DNA of 64,000 nucleotides from an uncultured Clostridium sp. (lineage in GTDB: Bacteria; Bacillota; Clostridia; Lachnospirales; Lachnospiraceae). This document shows, one piece after another, positions 15,729 to 25,600 of the stretch (position 1 is the first letter of the stretch; every line of letters starts with the position of its first letter). The stretch lies in contig NZ_URHZ01000014.1 in assembly GCF_900547735.1 (NCBI RefSeq), forward strand, positions 20,583 through 84,582. The letters are read 5' to 3'. A program made the translations under genes and the position numbers. The notes beneath the pieces are model-generated. The model was not told the origin of the DNA. It did not search any database and saw only the letters and a list, made by a program, of their open reading frames with translations.

Positions 15729-16720
15729 CGCTCCACCGCTTTCTCCGGCTGTTTGTCATCGGCCTGCAGCATTGCCCGGAATGTAAGCAAGTCCTGATTG
15801 AAGTCCTTGGTCTGCGGGGTCTGGATAAAGCACTTGTAGCCCAAATCTGTAAATGTCCCTGCGGAAACCTCCGCCTGTGCCTGACCGTGGTTGTGGGGCG
15901 TGCCGTCCGCCAGCTTGCCGTCAACGTCATTGTCATAGCAGAATACAATTTCCGTAATCTCCGGGTGGAGCTGCAAATAGCGGGAGAGTGCCTTATCTGA
16001 CAGGCATCCCTCCGATACCCGGTGATCTTCCCGCCAGTCAATGCCGTTCAGCTTGCAGAGTGTGGCGTGGCTCATGGCGTCAATGGGGGCCTCAAACTCA
16101 TAAACACGGTTGGAACGCCCCTCCATCGTAAATCCGTAGGTCTTATCCGAGTTCTCAACATCCTGCCGGAAATGGCTGTCGGCGCTGGGGGCGCGCAAGG
16201 CGCAGTATCGGGGTTTCCCATTCTCGTCATAGCCTACAAAAGCACAGTTATGAAAGCTATATCCGCTTTTCTCCGTTCTGGCTCCATACACCTTGCCCTG
16301 TTCTATCATGGAATACACGATTTCCTTATCAATGCCACGGGTGCGGGTCAGATAGGCAATCGTGCGGTCAAAACTCCTGTCTTTTTCCGGCAGAACCAAA
16401 TCGCCGCGCGGTTTTTTCTCCACGGGTGGGATAGTATGCTCCGTCTGTTCATAAGCACGGCAGTTCAGGATGACTTCTGCCGCACTTTTGAAGTCGCTGG
16501 CTCCCATATATTCCTGTACAAAATCCACGATGTTTCCCTTGGAGCCCTCCTTTGAAAAGCAGACATAGCCCCGGCCATGCTTGAACAGGTATAAGCCGCC
16601 GCTGTGTTTGACATGGACGGTATTCCTGTCGCCTTTTTCAATCTCAAAGCCGTGCTGGACGGCAAAATCAATCAGGTTGGTATTATAAATCTGCCGCATC
16701 TGTTCCTCGGTAAAGGGCAT
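15725..16720 (-). CDS. DUF3991/toprim primase-like protein
   Basis: 331 residues. The N-terminal part (YNTNLIDFAVQHGFEIEKGDRNTVHVKHSGGLYLFKHGRGYVCFSKEGSKGNIVDFVQEYMG) is a zinc-finger-like primase region without clear Cys ligands. The middle YLTRTRGIDKEIVYSMIEQGKVYG and CALRAPS are typical of DUF3991. The toprim-like part holds YEFEAPIDAMSHA and IVFCYDNDVDGK. It probably primes the transferred strand. ATG 16720 is chosen; a GTG at 16755 within a GGAGGTG is possible. It ends in KAVER. Confidence 0.8.
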   Translation of the reverse strand: MPFTEEQMRQIYNTNLIDFAVQHGFEIEKGDRNTVHVKHSGGLYLFKHGRGYVCFSKEGSKGNIVDFVQEYMGASDFKSAAEVILNCRAYEQTEHTIPPVEKKPRGDLVLPEKDRSFDRTIAYLTRTRGIDKEIVYSMIEQGKVYGARTEKSGYSFHNCAFVGYDENGKPRYCALRAPSADSHFRQDVENSDKTYGFTMEGRSNRVYEFEAPIDAMSHATLCKLNGIDWREDHRVSEGCLSDKALSRYLQLHPEITEIVFCYDNDVDGKLADGTPHNHGQAQAEVSAGTFTDLGYKCFIQTPQTKDFNQDLLTFRAMLQADDKQPEKAVER

Positions 16721-16791
16721 TGCCCTTGCTTGTTGTCTCGTATTCGTCACCTCCGGTCTAAAGCAAAGCGCCCTGCAAAAGAGCAGGGCGG

Positions 16792-17634
16792 TCAGCGTTC
16801 CATATCTTCCTCCCATTCCGGGCGGTCGTTCACATTTCCAACAGCGTTTTTCGGATCGCAGGAGACAAATTCATGCTGCTTAAAATCCTCCAGCACCTCC
16901 CGCATGGCTTGAGGGAGTCTGTCCTTGTCCACACGGATGTCATCTGTCAGCGTGGCGGTATAGCCATAGTCATAAGCCCCATAGGTATCCCGGAGAAACT
17001 TACCCACTTTGTCCGGCATTTCCGGTTCAAACTGACTGATACAGCCATAGCGGATCAGGAAGTCCGTGGCACAATGCTCGCCGGAGGACTGTAAATCCAG
17101 TTCCAGCAGGGCGATACACAGTTCCCCGGTATTCTTGGACTGCACCACGCCGGGGAGCAGCACATAGCCGCCTGCCGTCTCCCGGCCAAAGGTTTCCGTG
17201 CCATACACCTCTAACACCCCTTGGTGCAGGGCGTTCAGCACAGACTTGGCATAGGTTTTTTCCTCTGTGCCATAGTCGGCCTGAAGCCGCTCATAATCGA
17301 CTTTTGGCAGTACATTGGCGTTGATATAATCCACATAGAGGTTCATGGGTTCGTAATCGGTATGGATTTCCTTCTGCGGTGTTTGCGGCCTGTCCTTTTC
17401 CTGTTCCTGCGGCTGCAAAATGTGGAAATCATCTGCATTTGGAACCACGGCGAGGGAACGCCCGTTGTCCCATTTCATATGGAGCTGCCCCTGATCGTCA
17501 ACGTGATCCACCGTTCCCCGCAGGCCGTCCGGCATATCCCGTTCGCCCTCCATGTGGTCAAGTTCAATCCGGGTTCCCACGGGATATTTCTTCTTGATCT
17601 GCTCCACCTGATAAGGCTTTAAGAATCCCTGCAT
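16792..17634 (-). CDS. DUF4314-containing accessory protein
   Basis: 280 residues. The N-terminal ~70 residues (KKKYPVGTRIELDHMEGERDMPDGLRGTVDHVDDQGQLHMKWDNGRSLAVVPNADDFHIL) are a DUF4314 domain, an SH3-like barrel common on Firmicutes mobile elements. Residues ~95-270 are a separate, unrecognised region (LYVDYINANVLPKVDYERLQ to RLPQAMREVLEDFKQHEF). It overlaps the upstream gene by 16 bases, and a 7-bp hairpin lies just after it (16770-16789). It ends in EEDMER. Confidence 0.75.
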   Translation of the reverse strand: MQGFLKPYQVEQIKKKYPVGTRIELDHMEGERDMPDGLRGTVDHVDDQGQLHMKWDNGRSLAVVPNADDFHILQPQEQEKDRPQTPQKEIHTDYEPMNLYVDYINANVLPKVDYERLQADYGTEEKTYAKSVLNALHQGVLEVYGTETFGRETAGGYVLLPGVVQSKNTGELCIALLELDLQSSGEHCATDFLIRYGCISQFEPEMPDKVGKFLRDTYGAYDYGYTATLTDDIRVDKDRLPQAMREVLEDFKQHEFVSCDPKNAVGNVNDRPEWEEDMER

Positions 17635-19016
17635 AGTTCCTCCTGTTCCGCACGGTCAAGTCCCATGCCCTGTTCCAAAGCTGCGCTTTCCGGCTGTCCC
17701 ATGGTCAGTTCCGCTTTATGGATAATGCTGTCCAGCAGACCGGCGCTGTCCCGTCCGGCCTCCTGCCCGGTCTGGATGGCAAGGGAACAGATCAGCCTCG
17801 TTTCCTCTGGCGTGAACAGCGGAGTACAGTCCTGCTTAAAATACTGCAACAGCTTGGCTTCCTGCGCTTCCATGCCAAATAATCCACTATTGGACAGGTG
17901 CTTTTGAAGCATTTCCCGGTCTGTCACAGGTTCCCGTGTGCCGTCCCTATGCAGGGCATAGCAGCAAAGTCCTTTCTGTACCGCCTTTCTTGCGTCTAAT
18001 GGGCCGATACGCCGCACATCATCGGCAGTATAACCGTAATCGTGGAGCCGGTCATGCTCCAGCCGCTTGATATATTCATCCACCTCCATGGGCTTTGCGG
18101 CGTCCCAGACAAGTCCATGGGCGGAGATAACGGCATAGGCAAATTCCTGTTGGTTCTCCACCCAATATTTAACGCGCTCCACCGTGCCGTACCGCTGGCC
18201 GATGGACTGCCAGTTTTCGTTATATTCCCGATAAGGAAAGGTACGGACATCATTCGGGCTTTTGAACACCACCTCCGCATACGCCGGGGCAAAGGAATGG
18301 GTGCAGAGATAGTCAAGGTGCTTCTGGTAGTCCATTTCCACAATATCGCCAATGAGTTTCTTATCATCGCCTTCCACACGTTTCAGTTCAATCCAGAAGG
18401 CTTTTACGTTCTCGTCTCTGCTTCCTCCATAGTACGTCCATGTGTTGGCGGCGCAGGTATTCTGGATGTAAACATCCCGTTCCGGGAAACACCATGTGCC
18501 GTTTTTCCGGGTGAGCCAGAAAAAATTGCGGTAGCCGCCGCGATCCCCGGCAGCCTCCCGCAGCGTTTCCATATCGTACTTAAAATCCGTCTGATAGAAG
18601 TCCGTGTTATGCTCCATGATTTTTTGCAGGGTGGCTATCACATCCACATCTACAAAAGCGGCGTTGGGTCGCAGGCTGTAACCCTGTGCTTTCAGGTTCT
18701 CCCGCAGTTCCGCCATGATTTCCTCCCGTGGGCCACGGACAGAGGTTCCGTTATGGCGGTTCCTGTCCGCAAACTCTGTCCCCATGTCCACCGGGACAAG
18801 CCGCAGGCCGTCCTCATGGGGGAGGACAAACTGGAAGGTTCCCTCCGGCTGTTCATCCGCAGGGGAAACTCCCTCAAAAATCTGCCGTAAATCACCGGAC
18901 ACCGTTTCCGGCGCCTGCCTGATTTCATAGATTTTCTCACGGGGCATAGTGAGTTCCCATAACCCGTAATCATTTGCGCCCCGTTTGGAAAGTGCGTTAA
19001 TCTGGCTGTATTCCAT
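17619..19016 (-). CDS. Large ICE accessory protein of unknown function
   Basis: 465 residues from the ATG at 19016 (GGAGG five bases upstream, 20-base overlap with the preceding gene). No signal or membrane helix. It seems to be built of several modules: an N-terminal YSQINALSKRGANDYGLWELTMPREKIYEI part, a YYGGSRDENVKAFWIELKRVEG part and a C-terminal helical LYTPEET-like part around FTPEETRLICSLAIQTGQ. Similar multi-module proteins are the polyvalent accessory proteins of ICEs. No domain is named with confidence. Confidence 0.65.
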   Translation of the reverse strand: MEYSQINALSKRGANDYGLWELTMPREKIYEIRQAPETVSGDLRQIFEGVSPADEQPEGTFQFVLPHEDGLRLVPVDMGTEFADRNRHNGTSVRGPREEIMAELRENLKAQGYSLRPNAAFVDVDVIATLQKIMEHNTDFYQTDFKYDMETLREAAGDRGGYRNFFWLTRKNGTWCFPERDVYIQNTCAANTWTYYGGSRDENVKAFWIELKRVEGDDKKLIGDIVEMDYQKHLDYLCTHSFAPAYAEVVFKSPNDVRTFPYREYNENWQSIGQRYGTVERVKYWVENQQEFAYAVISAHGLVWDAAKPMEVDEYIKRLEHDRLHDYGYTADDVRRIGPLDARKAVQKGLCCYALHRDGTREPVTDREMLQKHLSNSGLFGMEAQEAKLLQYFKQDCTPLFTPEETRLICSLAIQTGQEAGRDSAGLLDSIIHKAELTMGQPESAALEQGMGLDRAEQEELCRDS

Positions 19017-19671
19017 GGCTGTCCTCCTGTTCCGGCTGTTCCCGGTCAAAAATCAGGTCGGGGATATTTTCCTCCACCTTTTCCATGACAGCCTGCAATT
19101 TTTTATCATCCTCATAGCTGATTTCATCATCGTTCCTGCCACGGAACACACAGGCATCATGGAGCGCCACCAATTCCTCCTTGGTAAAAAGCTGGTTCTC
19201 GTCAATCAGACCGGCGCGGAGGGCAAAATCACGCTTGGCACCCTCGTAATTGGTTTCATAGTAATGTCCCCACATCACGCCGGCGCGGTCATAGGTATAT
19301 TCCCATGTGGTAAAGCGTATTTCATGATCCTTGGTCATCTTGGCGGCAAGGAGCGCAGCTCCAAACTCGGAAATCAGCCGAAAACCGTCCTCCCGGTCAA
19401 GACCGTCCACCTTCAGCGGTTTGGCATCCGCATAAAGGTCATGCGCCTGCTTCATGCTTTTCATAAGGGTATTAAGCTGGTTCCGTTCCTCTATCAGCGA
19501 TGAGTCCGAAAAATAGAGCATACCGCCCGTCTTATCAAACCGGCATACTTCTTGTCCTGCTTTTTCAGCCCATAACGGCATTTCATCGGTGCCGGGTAAT
19601 ATGTCAAAGCCGAGCGCGGCCGCCCGTCTGGTAAAGGCGGCCGTCAGTTCCGGCGTTATCGTATGATCCAT
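18997..19671 (-). CDS. ICE accessory protein, paralog family member 3
   Basis: 224 residues, related to the tandem pair at 9976-11349. The shared block is AKRDFALRAGLIDENQLFTKEELVALHDACVFRGRNDDEISYEDDKKLQAVMEKVEENIPDL, close to member 1 (FEDFALRSGLVDEKKLFSETELKILH). Here the N-terminal part differs (MDHTITPELTAAFTRRAAALGF). It is downstream of the giant gene with a 12-base gap. Function is unknown. Confidence 0.7.
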   Translation of the reverse strand: MDHTITPELTAAFTRRAAALGFDILPGTDEMPLWAEKAGQEVCRFDKTGGMLYFSDSSLIEERNQLNTLMKSMKQAHDLYADAKPLKVDGLDREDGFRLISEFGAALLAAKMTKDHEIRFTTWEYTYDRAGVMWGHYYETNYEGAKRDFALRAGLIDENQLFTKEELVALHDACVFRGRNDDEISYEDDKKLQAVMEKVEENIPDLIFDREQPEQEDSHGIQPD

Positions 19672-19683
19672 AAGTAATCACTC

Positions 19684-22600
19684 CTATCTTTCATATTCTT
19701 GTTCCTCATCCTGTTCGTAAAGTTTTACTGTGTCTGGCTCAAAGCCTTGATTTTTGATGTTGGTAAACCACTGGCTCATAAATTCTTTCAAATCCTTTAC
19801 CATTGACGGTGATGCCATTTCTGTCTTATAAAAAATCCCCATATCGTCCTGAAGGAACGAGGTGGGGTGGATAGACTTTGTTTCCGTATCAACCGTAAAG
19901 GTAATCTCCGGGTCGCGCATGGCAGCGCCATTTTGATTGTAGTAGTGGGCAATACTGTACTCACCTCCGCCAATGGCTTCCAGTACCAAATCCTCAAAAC
20001 CGTCAGATTTCAGCTTCATGTAATAAGCACTGCCGTCCAACACGGGAGCGGCAAACACCATCAGTTTCCGGTAAAGCCGCTGTTCCAGCGTGGGAGGGTG
20101 TCTCTGCGCCGCAGAATTATTCGTTTGAACGGTGGTTTCTTCCTCACCGCCATCCTCCGCCATCACATCATCGCCGTCCTCCTTAAATTCCAGCGCAAGG
20201 TCAAGGGATACTTTCCTCTGTTGCAGTTCCGCCAGCCGTTCTTCGTCTGCAAACGGTTTTTCGCTTTCCGCCTTTGAAGCCGCAAGCTGCCGGTTCAGGC
20301 TTTCCAGTTTTTGTTCTTCCTCATCCTTGCGCTCAATTATGCGCTGCGCCAGATTTTCAATACGGGTGATGTTTCCCAGTTCGGATTCCCCCATATCGGT
20401 CTGGTAGGTGCATTTCCCGCAAAGCTGGATATTTACACCGCCGCCCCATGTGCGGAGCAGACGAACAGAAAAACCGGCATAACTGCCCATATCAAGGGTA
20501 TCGCCAGTTTCACGTCCCAGCTTACGAGAGCGCACCATAAAATGCTCCGCCGCCTTGGTGCGTTCCTCATGGAATTTCCCATCAATTATCATCTGAAATT
20601 CCGCCGGTTTCTTTTCGGTATAGGCGGCAAGGTCGGCTGTCATGCCCTCAATCTTCCGGGTTGTTTTCGCTATTTCATCCGGGTAATGCTTGGTGATATT
20701 GAGCCGCAAATCATTCTGCTGGGTCTGCCATGCCGATTTCAAGACCGTCAGGCGGTTAATCTCGTTATCCACCTCCATCTTTTCTTTCACGCGAGGGTCG
20801 GAAGTCGCAAGGGCCTTAAACTCGGCGTACTGCAATACGGTTTCATCCAGATCCTCACAGGTTCTAAGGGCGGAACGGCCGGTCATGATCTGGCTGATAT
20901 ACCGCTGTTTCTGCTCTAAAATCTGCCACAGGTAAGCGTCAAAGGTATTTTCCGTGATGTAGTTGAAGATGGATATTTCCTCATTCTCGTTGCCCTGCCG
21001 CAGAATACGGCCATTCCGCTGGGTTAAGTCGGCGGGCCGCCACGGTACATCGAGATGATGGAGGGCAATCAGCTTATTCTGCACATTCATACCGGTTCCC
21101 ATCTTCTCGGTACTGCCCATCAGGATACGGATTTCCCCATTTTTGACCTTTTCAAATAACTGTTCCCGCTGTACATCTGTCTTGGCGTCATGGATAAAGG
21201 CGATTTCCTCTGGTTTTACGCCCTGTGCAAGCAGCGCCGTCTTGGTCGCTTCGTAAAAATTGAATGTGCCGTCATATTTGGGTGTGCCTTGGTCACAGAA
21301 GATAAGCTGGGTCAGTTTTTGTTCCGCCGTATCATGGTATATCTGTGCCACGTTCCGGGCGCATACATTGAGTTTGGTGTCAGGGTCATCCGGCAGGGAA
21401 TCGTCTAATGCCCTTGGGTCAGTGGAGAGCAGGCGGGCCTCGTGGGTCAGCTTTAAGAAATTGTCCTCGCTGCTGTCCACGTTTCCGTTTCGGATATTCT
21501 CCGCCCGTTCCGCCAGTTCCATGACGATCCGTTTCTGCTCCGGGGTACAGGCGGTCTTGACTACCTGTACCCCGCCTGTTTTCAGCTTTGGTGTGGGCAA
21601 GTCCAGCATATCCGCCGTTTTGATGTCCGCAATCATGGCAAACATACTCATGAGTTCCGGCAGATTATGGAACTGTGCAAAGCGGTTCTTCATCTGGTAG
21701 CCATTGCCCTCCGGCTTGATTTCAAGAGAGGACACCACCTTGCCGTAAGTTCCCGCCCATTCATCAAACATCAGAAGATCGCGCCGTTCCAGTTCCTGCG
21801 GCTGCAAGGTCTTTTGCAGGACATACAGTTCCGCCATTGAATTGCTTACCGGCGTTCCTGTCAGGTAAATCACTCCCTTGCCGCCGCTGATCTCATTGAT
21901 GTACTGGCATTTCTGGTGCATATCCATTGCCCGCTGGCTGCTTGCACCGCTGACACCAGCCACGTTCCTCATTTTTGTGTAGGAAAAATTGTTCTTATAA
22001 GCGTGGGCTTCGTCCACAATCAGGGCGTCCACACCCAGTTCCTCAAAGTTGATGACATCATCTTTCTTTTCCGCGTTGAATAGGTGGTCATAGCGGAATT
22101 GCAGGTTCCTGCGGAATATCTGCATCTGCTTGAGGGACCAGTCCTTATCGCTTTTCGCTTTCTGCTCACTGATCGCGTCAGTCACGGCGTCAAGTTCTGT
22201 CTGTATAGCCGCAAGCTGGCGTTCTCTGGACAGCCCGATCAGTTCAAAGCTGGAGTGCGCCATAATGATGGCATCATAATCACCGGCAGCAATCCTCCCG
22301 GCAAAGCGGCGGCGGTTCTTCCTTTCAAAGTCCTTTTTCTCCGCCACTAAAATATTGGCGTTGGGGTACAGTTCCATATAAGCGTCCGCCCATTGTCCCA
22401 CCAGATGGTTGGGGACGGCAAACAGCGGTTTATGCACCTTGCCCAGCCGTTTCAGTTCATAGGCTAAGGCGATGGCGGCGTAAGTCTTTCCGGCGCCTAC
22501 CTCATGGGCCATCAGCAGATTGCCGTCCCCATAAAGCCCGTGGGCGACTACATCCCGCTGATGGGTTCGCAAGGCTATATCATCCGACATATCCGGGAAT

Positions 22601-25600
22601 GCAAGGTCGGAACCATCATAGACACGGGGACGGAGATTGTTGAATTTATCATTATAGAGTTTTGTCAGCCTTGCGCCGCGCTCCGGGTCGGCAAACAGCC
22701 AGCGTTCAAATTCCGACTTGATCTGCGCCTGTTTCTCACGGGCAAGGATGGTTTCTTTTTTGTTCAGGACATATCTGACTTTATCCTCGCCGTTTTCGTC
22801 CACATAGTCCACCCTGTCCTTTACCTCCACAAAGCGGAGATTTAAGGACGCTTCCAATATCTCATAGGCGTTCATTCGTCCGGTTCCATAGGTCTGGTTG
22901 ACGGTCACGGAGTCTTTCTCTACGCCCTTGCTTGAAATAAAGTAGGCGCTGCTGAATTTGGAAAATTCCAGCTCCACGGCGTACCGTCCACTCTGGTTGT
23001 AATCGGCTGTTTTGAATGTCTCATACATGAAGTCCTGATACACGTCCAGCGGTATCCATGGCGTTCCCAGAGAAAAACTGATGTCCTGCGGGGTCAGCGG
23101 TTCCGGCTGCACGGTCTTTAGCGCCTCCACATTCCGGCTGAACCGTTCCGGTTCTTCCTCCGCCCTTAACATGGCGGTGGTCAGCTTATCCTTGACATAG
23201 CCGCTTAAATATTCCCCGGCGGTCTGCCAGCCGGAGAGCGGGTTCCCACTATATTCATCCGGGTCTTGGTAAATGGCGTCCCCCAGTTCTGCTATGATTT
23301 CCTCCGGCGTGGCCTTTCTGCCCTCCGGCATCTGATACAGCCACGACATATAGGCAAGATCAACCCTGCCTTTGACATTTAAGGATACCTTCAAGGCTTC
23401 CTCTGCGGAAAACACCGCCTTGGGCATCGTTTTCGGCTTGATGGTCGCCTTATGGAACATGGCGGACTTCTCAAACACGCCTTTTTCTGCCTTGCTCTCT
23501 TTTTCAATGGAGCGCAGGAGGGGAGCGTTGGAGTCCCGTGAAAAGGCAATCACGTTGCCATAAGAATTGAGATAACCGTAATCCTTTACGAAACGGTCAT
23601 AAACCGTGTTTAAGCGGCGGATATGCTCTTGCAGATTACTTTCATATTCCGCTGTGGGCAGCTCCCCCGACTGCTGGTTCTGGAAGTCAATCAAGGCTCG
23701 GACAGCATGGGTAATCTCCACCATGCCACGGATACGTTCCGCTTTTCTGCCAGTGATGTCCTGTAAGTACATCCGGGAATTTTCCTGAAAATAGATGGTG
23801 TCATCCACTACGGTGAAACTAAAATTCCTTACCGCAGGATCGGCGGGCAGGGAAGCCTTTAACACGCCTTTTTCTTCGGCATACTCGGACGTGGCCTCGT
23901 GGTACTCTCCCTCCAGATAGGACACCGCCCGTTCCAACCGCTCGTTTAAGTCATCGCCGGGGATGGGATGGCAGGCGGTGGTTTTCTCGTTGCCAAACAT
24001 ACTCTCGTCAAACACCATTTCGCCCAGTACCATTTCCGGGTGTTCGACAAAGTAAGTATTGAGCGGGAGTCCATCCTCGGTTTCCTCTATGGAAATCCAT
24101 GGGCTGTTATCCTCGTCCGGCACGATTTCCCGTTCCCGCTTTTGCAGAAAGAGAATGTCCGTGGTGGCCTCTGTTCCCGCCACCTGTTTGAACGCATTGT
24201 TTGGGAGCCGGATTGCCCCTAAAAGCTCCGCCCGCTGCGCCAGATACCGGCGTACCTTGGAATTCGCCTTGTCCATGGTGTATTTGGAAGTGATGACGGC
24301 CACAATGCCACCCGGCCGCACCTGATCCAGCGACTTTGCCAGAAAATAATCATGGATACGGAAGTTGTGCCGGTTATAGCGGGGATCGTCCACCCGGATG
24401 GAATTGAACGGGATGTTGCCGATGACCACATCGAAAAAGTGGTCGGGATAGCTGGTCTGCTCAAAACCTTTGACCTGAATCTCTGCTTCCGGGTAGAGCT
24501 GCCTTGCGATTGCTCCGGAGACGGTATCCAACTCCACACCGTACAGCTTGGAGTTTTCCATGCGCTCCGGCAGCACGGAATAGAAGTTGCCGGTTCCCAT
24601 GGCGGGGTCTAAGATGTTGCCTCCCCGAAAGCCAAACCGTTCCAGCGCATGGTAGACATGGCGGATGACACTCTGCTCGGTATAGTAGGCCGTGAGGGTG
24701 CTTTCCTGTGCCGACTGAAATTCTTCCTCTGTCAGCAGGCTTTTTATTTCCTCGTATTCGCTTTCCCAGCCCGGTTTCCCCGGCGTCAGGGCGTTTGCAA
24801 GGCCGCCCCAGCCCACAAACCGGGCAAGGGTAATCTGTTCCTCTGCGGTCGCTATACGCCCTTGCGACTGCAATTCTTTCAGCAGACGGATAGCAGCAAT
24901 ATTGTTCCTGCACTTGGTTTTTGCGCCGCCATCGTAAAGATGGTGTTCCTCGGAAAAGCGGTAATTCAATCCGCCGTTCCTTGTACGGGTATCAAAATCC
25001 CGCATGACCGTATCGGCGTAACCATCATTCGCCTGATTTACTTGCAGGGCGGCTTTCAGTGTGTCTTGGGTTTCCTCTGAATTGTCGCCGCTCTGAACGG
25101 CATTGACCACCATTTCCGCAATTTCGCCCTCTGTATAGCTGTTCTTCAGCAGCTTGCAGTCTGCAATCTCTGATACCGGCACACGCTCCCGGATTTTGAA
25201 CCCGGCGAGGTTCTGAAGCTGGGAAACTTCCCCGATTTCCACCGTATGACCATCATGCAGGAATTTCAGGACTTCATATACCCTGTCACGATAATAGATG
25301 CGGTCGCCTTCTTGGAACGGGAGCGGCTCCGGCTCGGTCGTGTTCTGGTCTATCAGGTTGTCATTATCTCCGCCGCCCGTGTCCTCATAGGTATCTGACA
25401 GCGGTACAAAATCGAACAGGGTAATTTGACGGTTTTCCGGCTGGGCAGGCGGTGTGATGTCCTCCGTCTGTTCTCCGCCGGTAAAGGTCGGTTCCATCTC
25501 CGCCAGATTTTCTTCCGTTTCCTCGTCTTGTACGCCGTTCCTTTCATCCGCTTCATCTGGAATTTCATAGTCATCCAGCATACTGGCCTCGGCGCTGTAC

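Noticed and set aside
16770..16789. Terminator between the DUF4314 and toprim genes
   Set aside because: The 7-bp stem GCCCTGC/GCAGGGC lacks a T-run on the coding strand, so it is only a possible hairpin.
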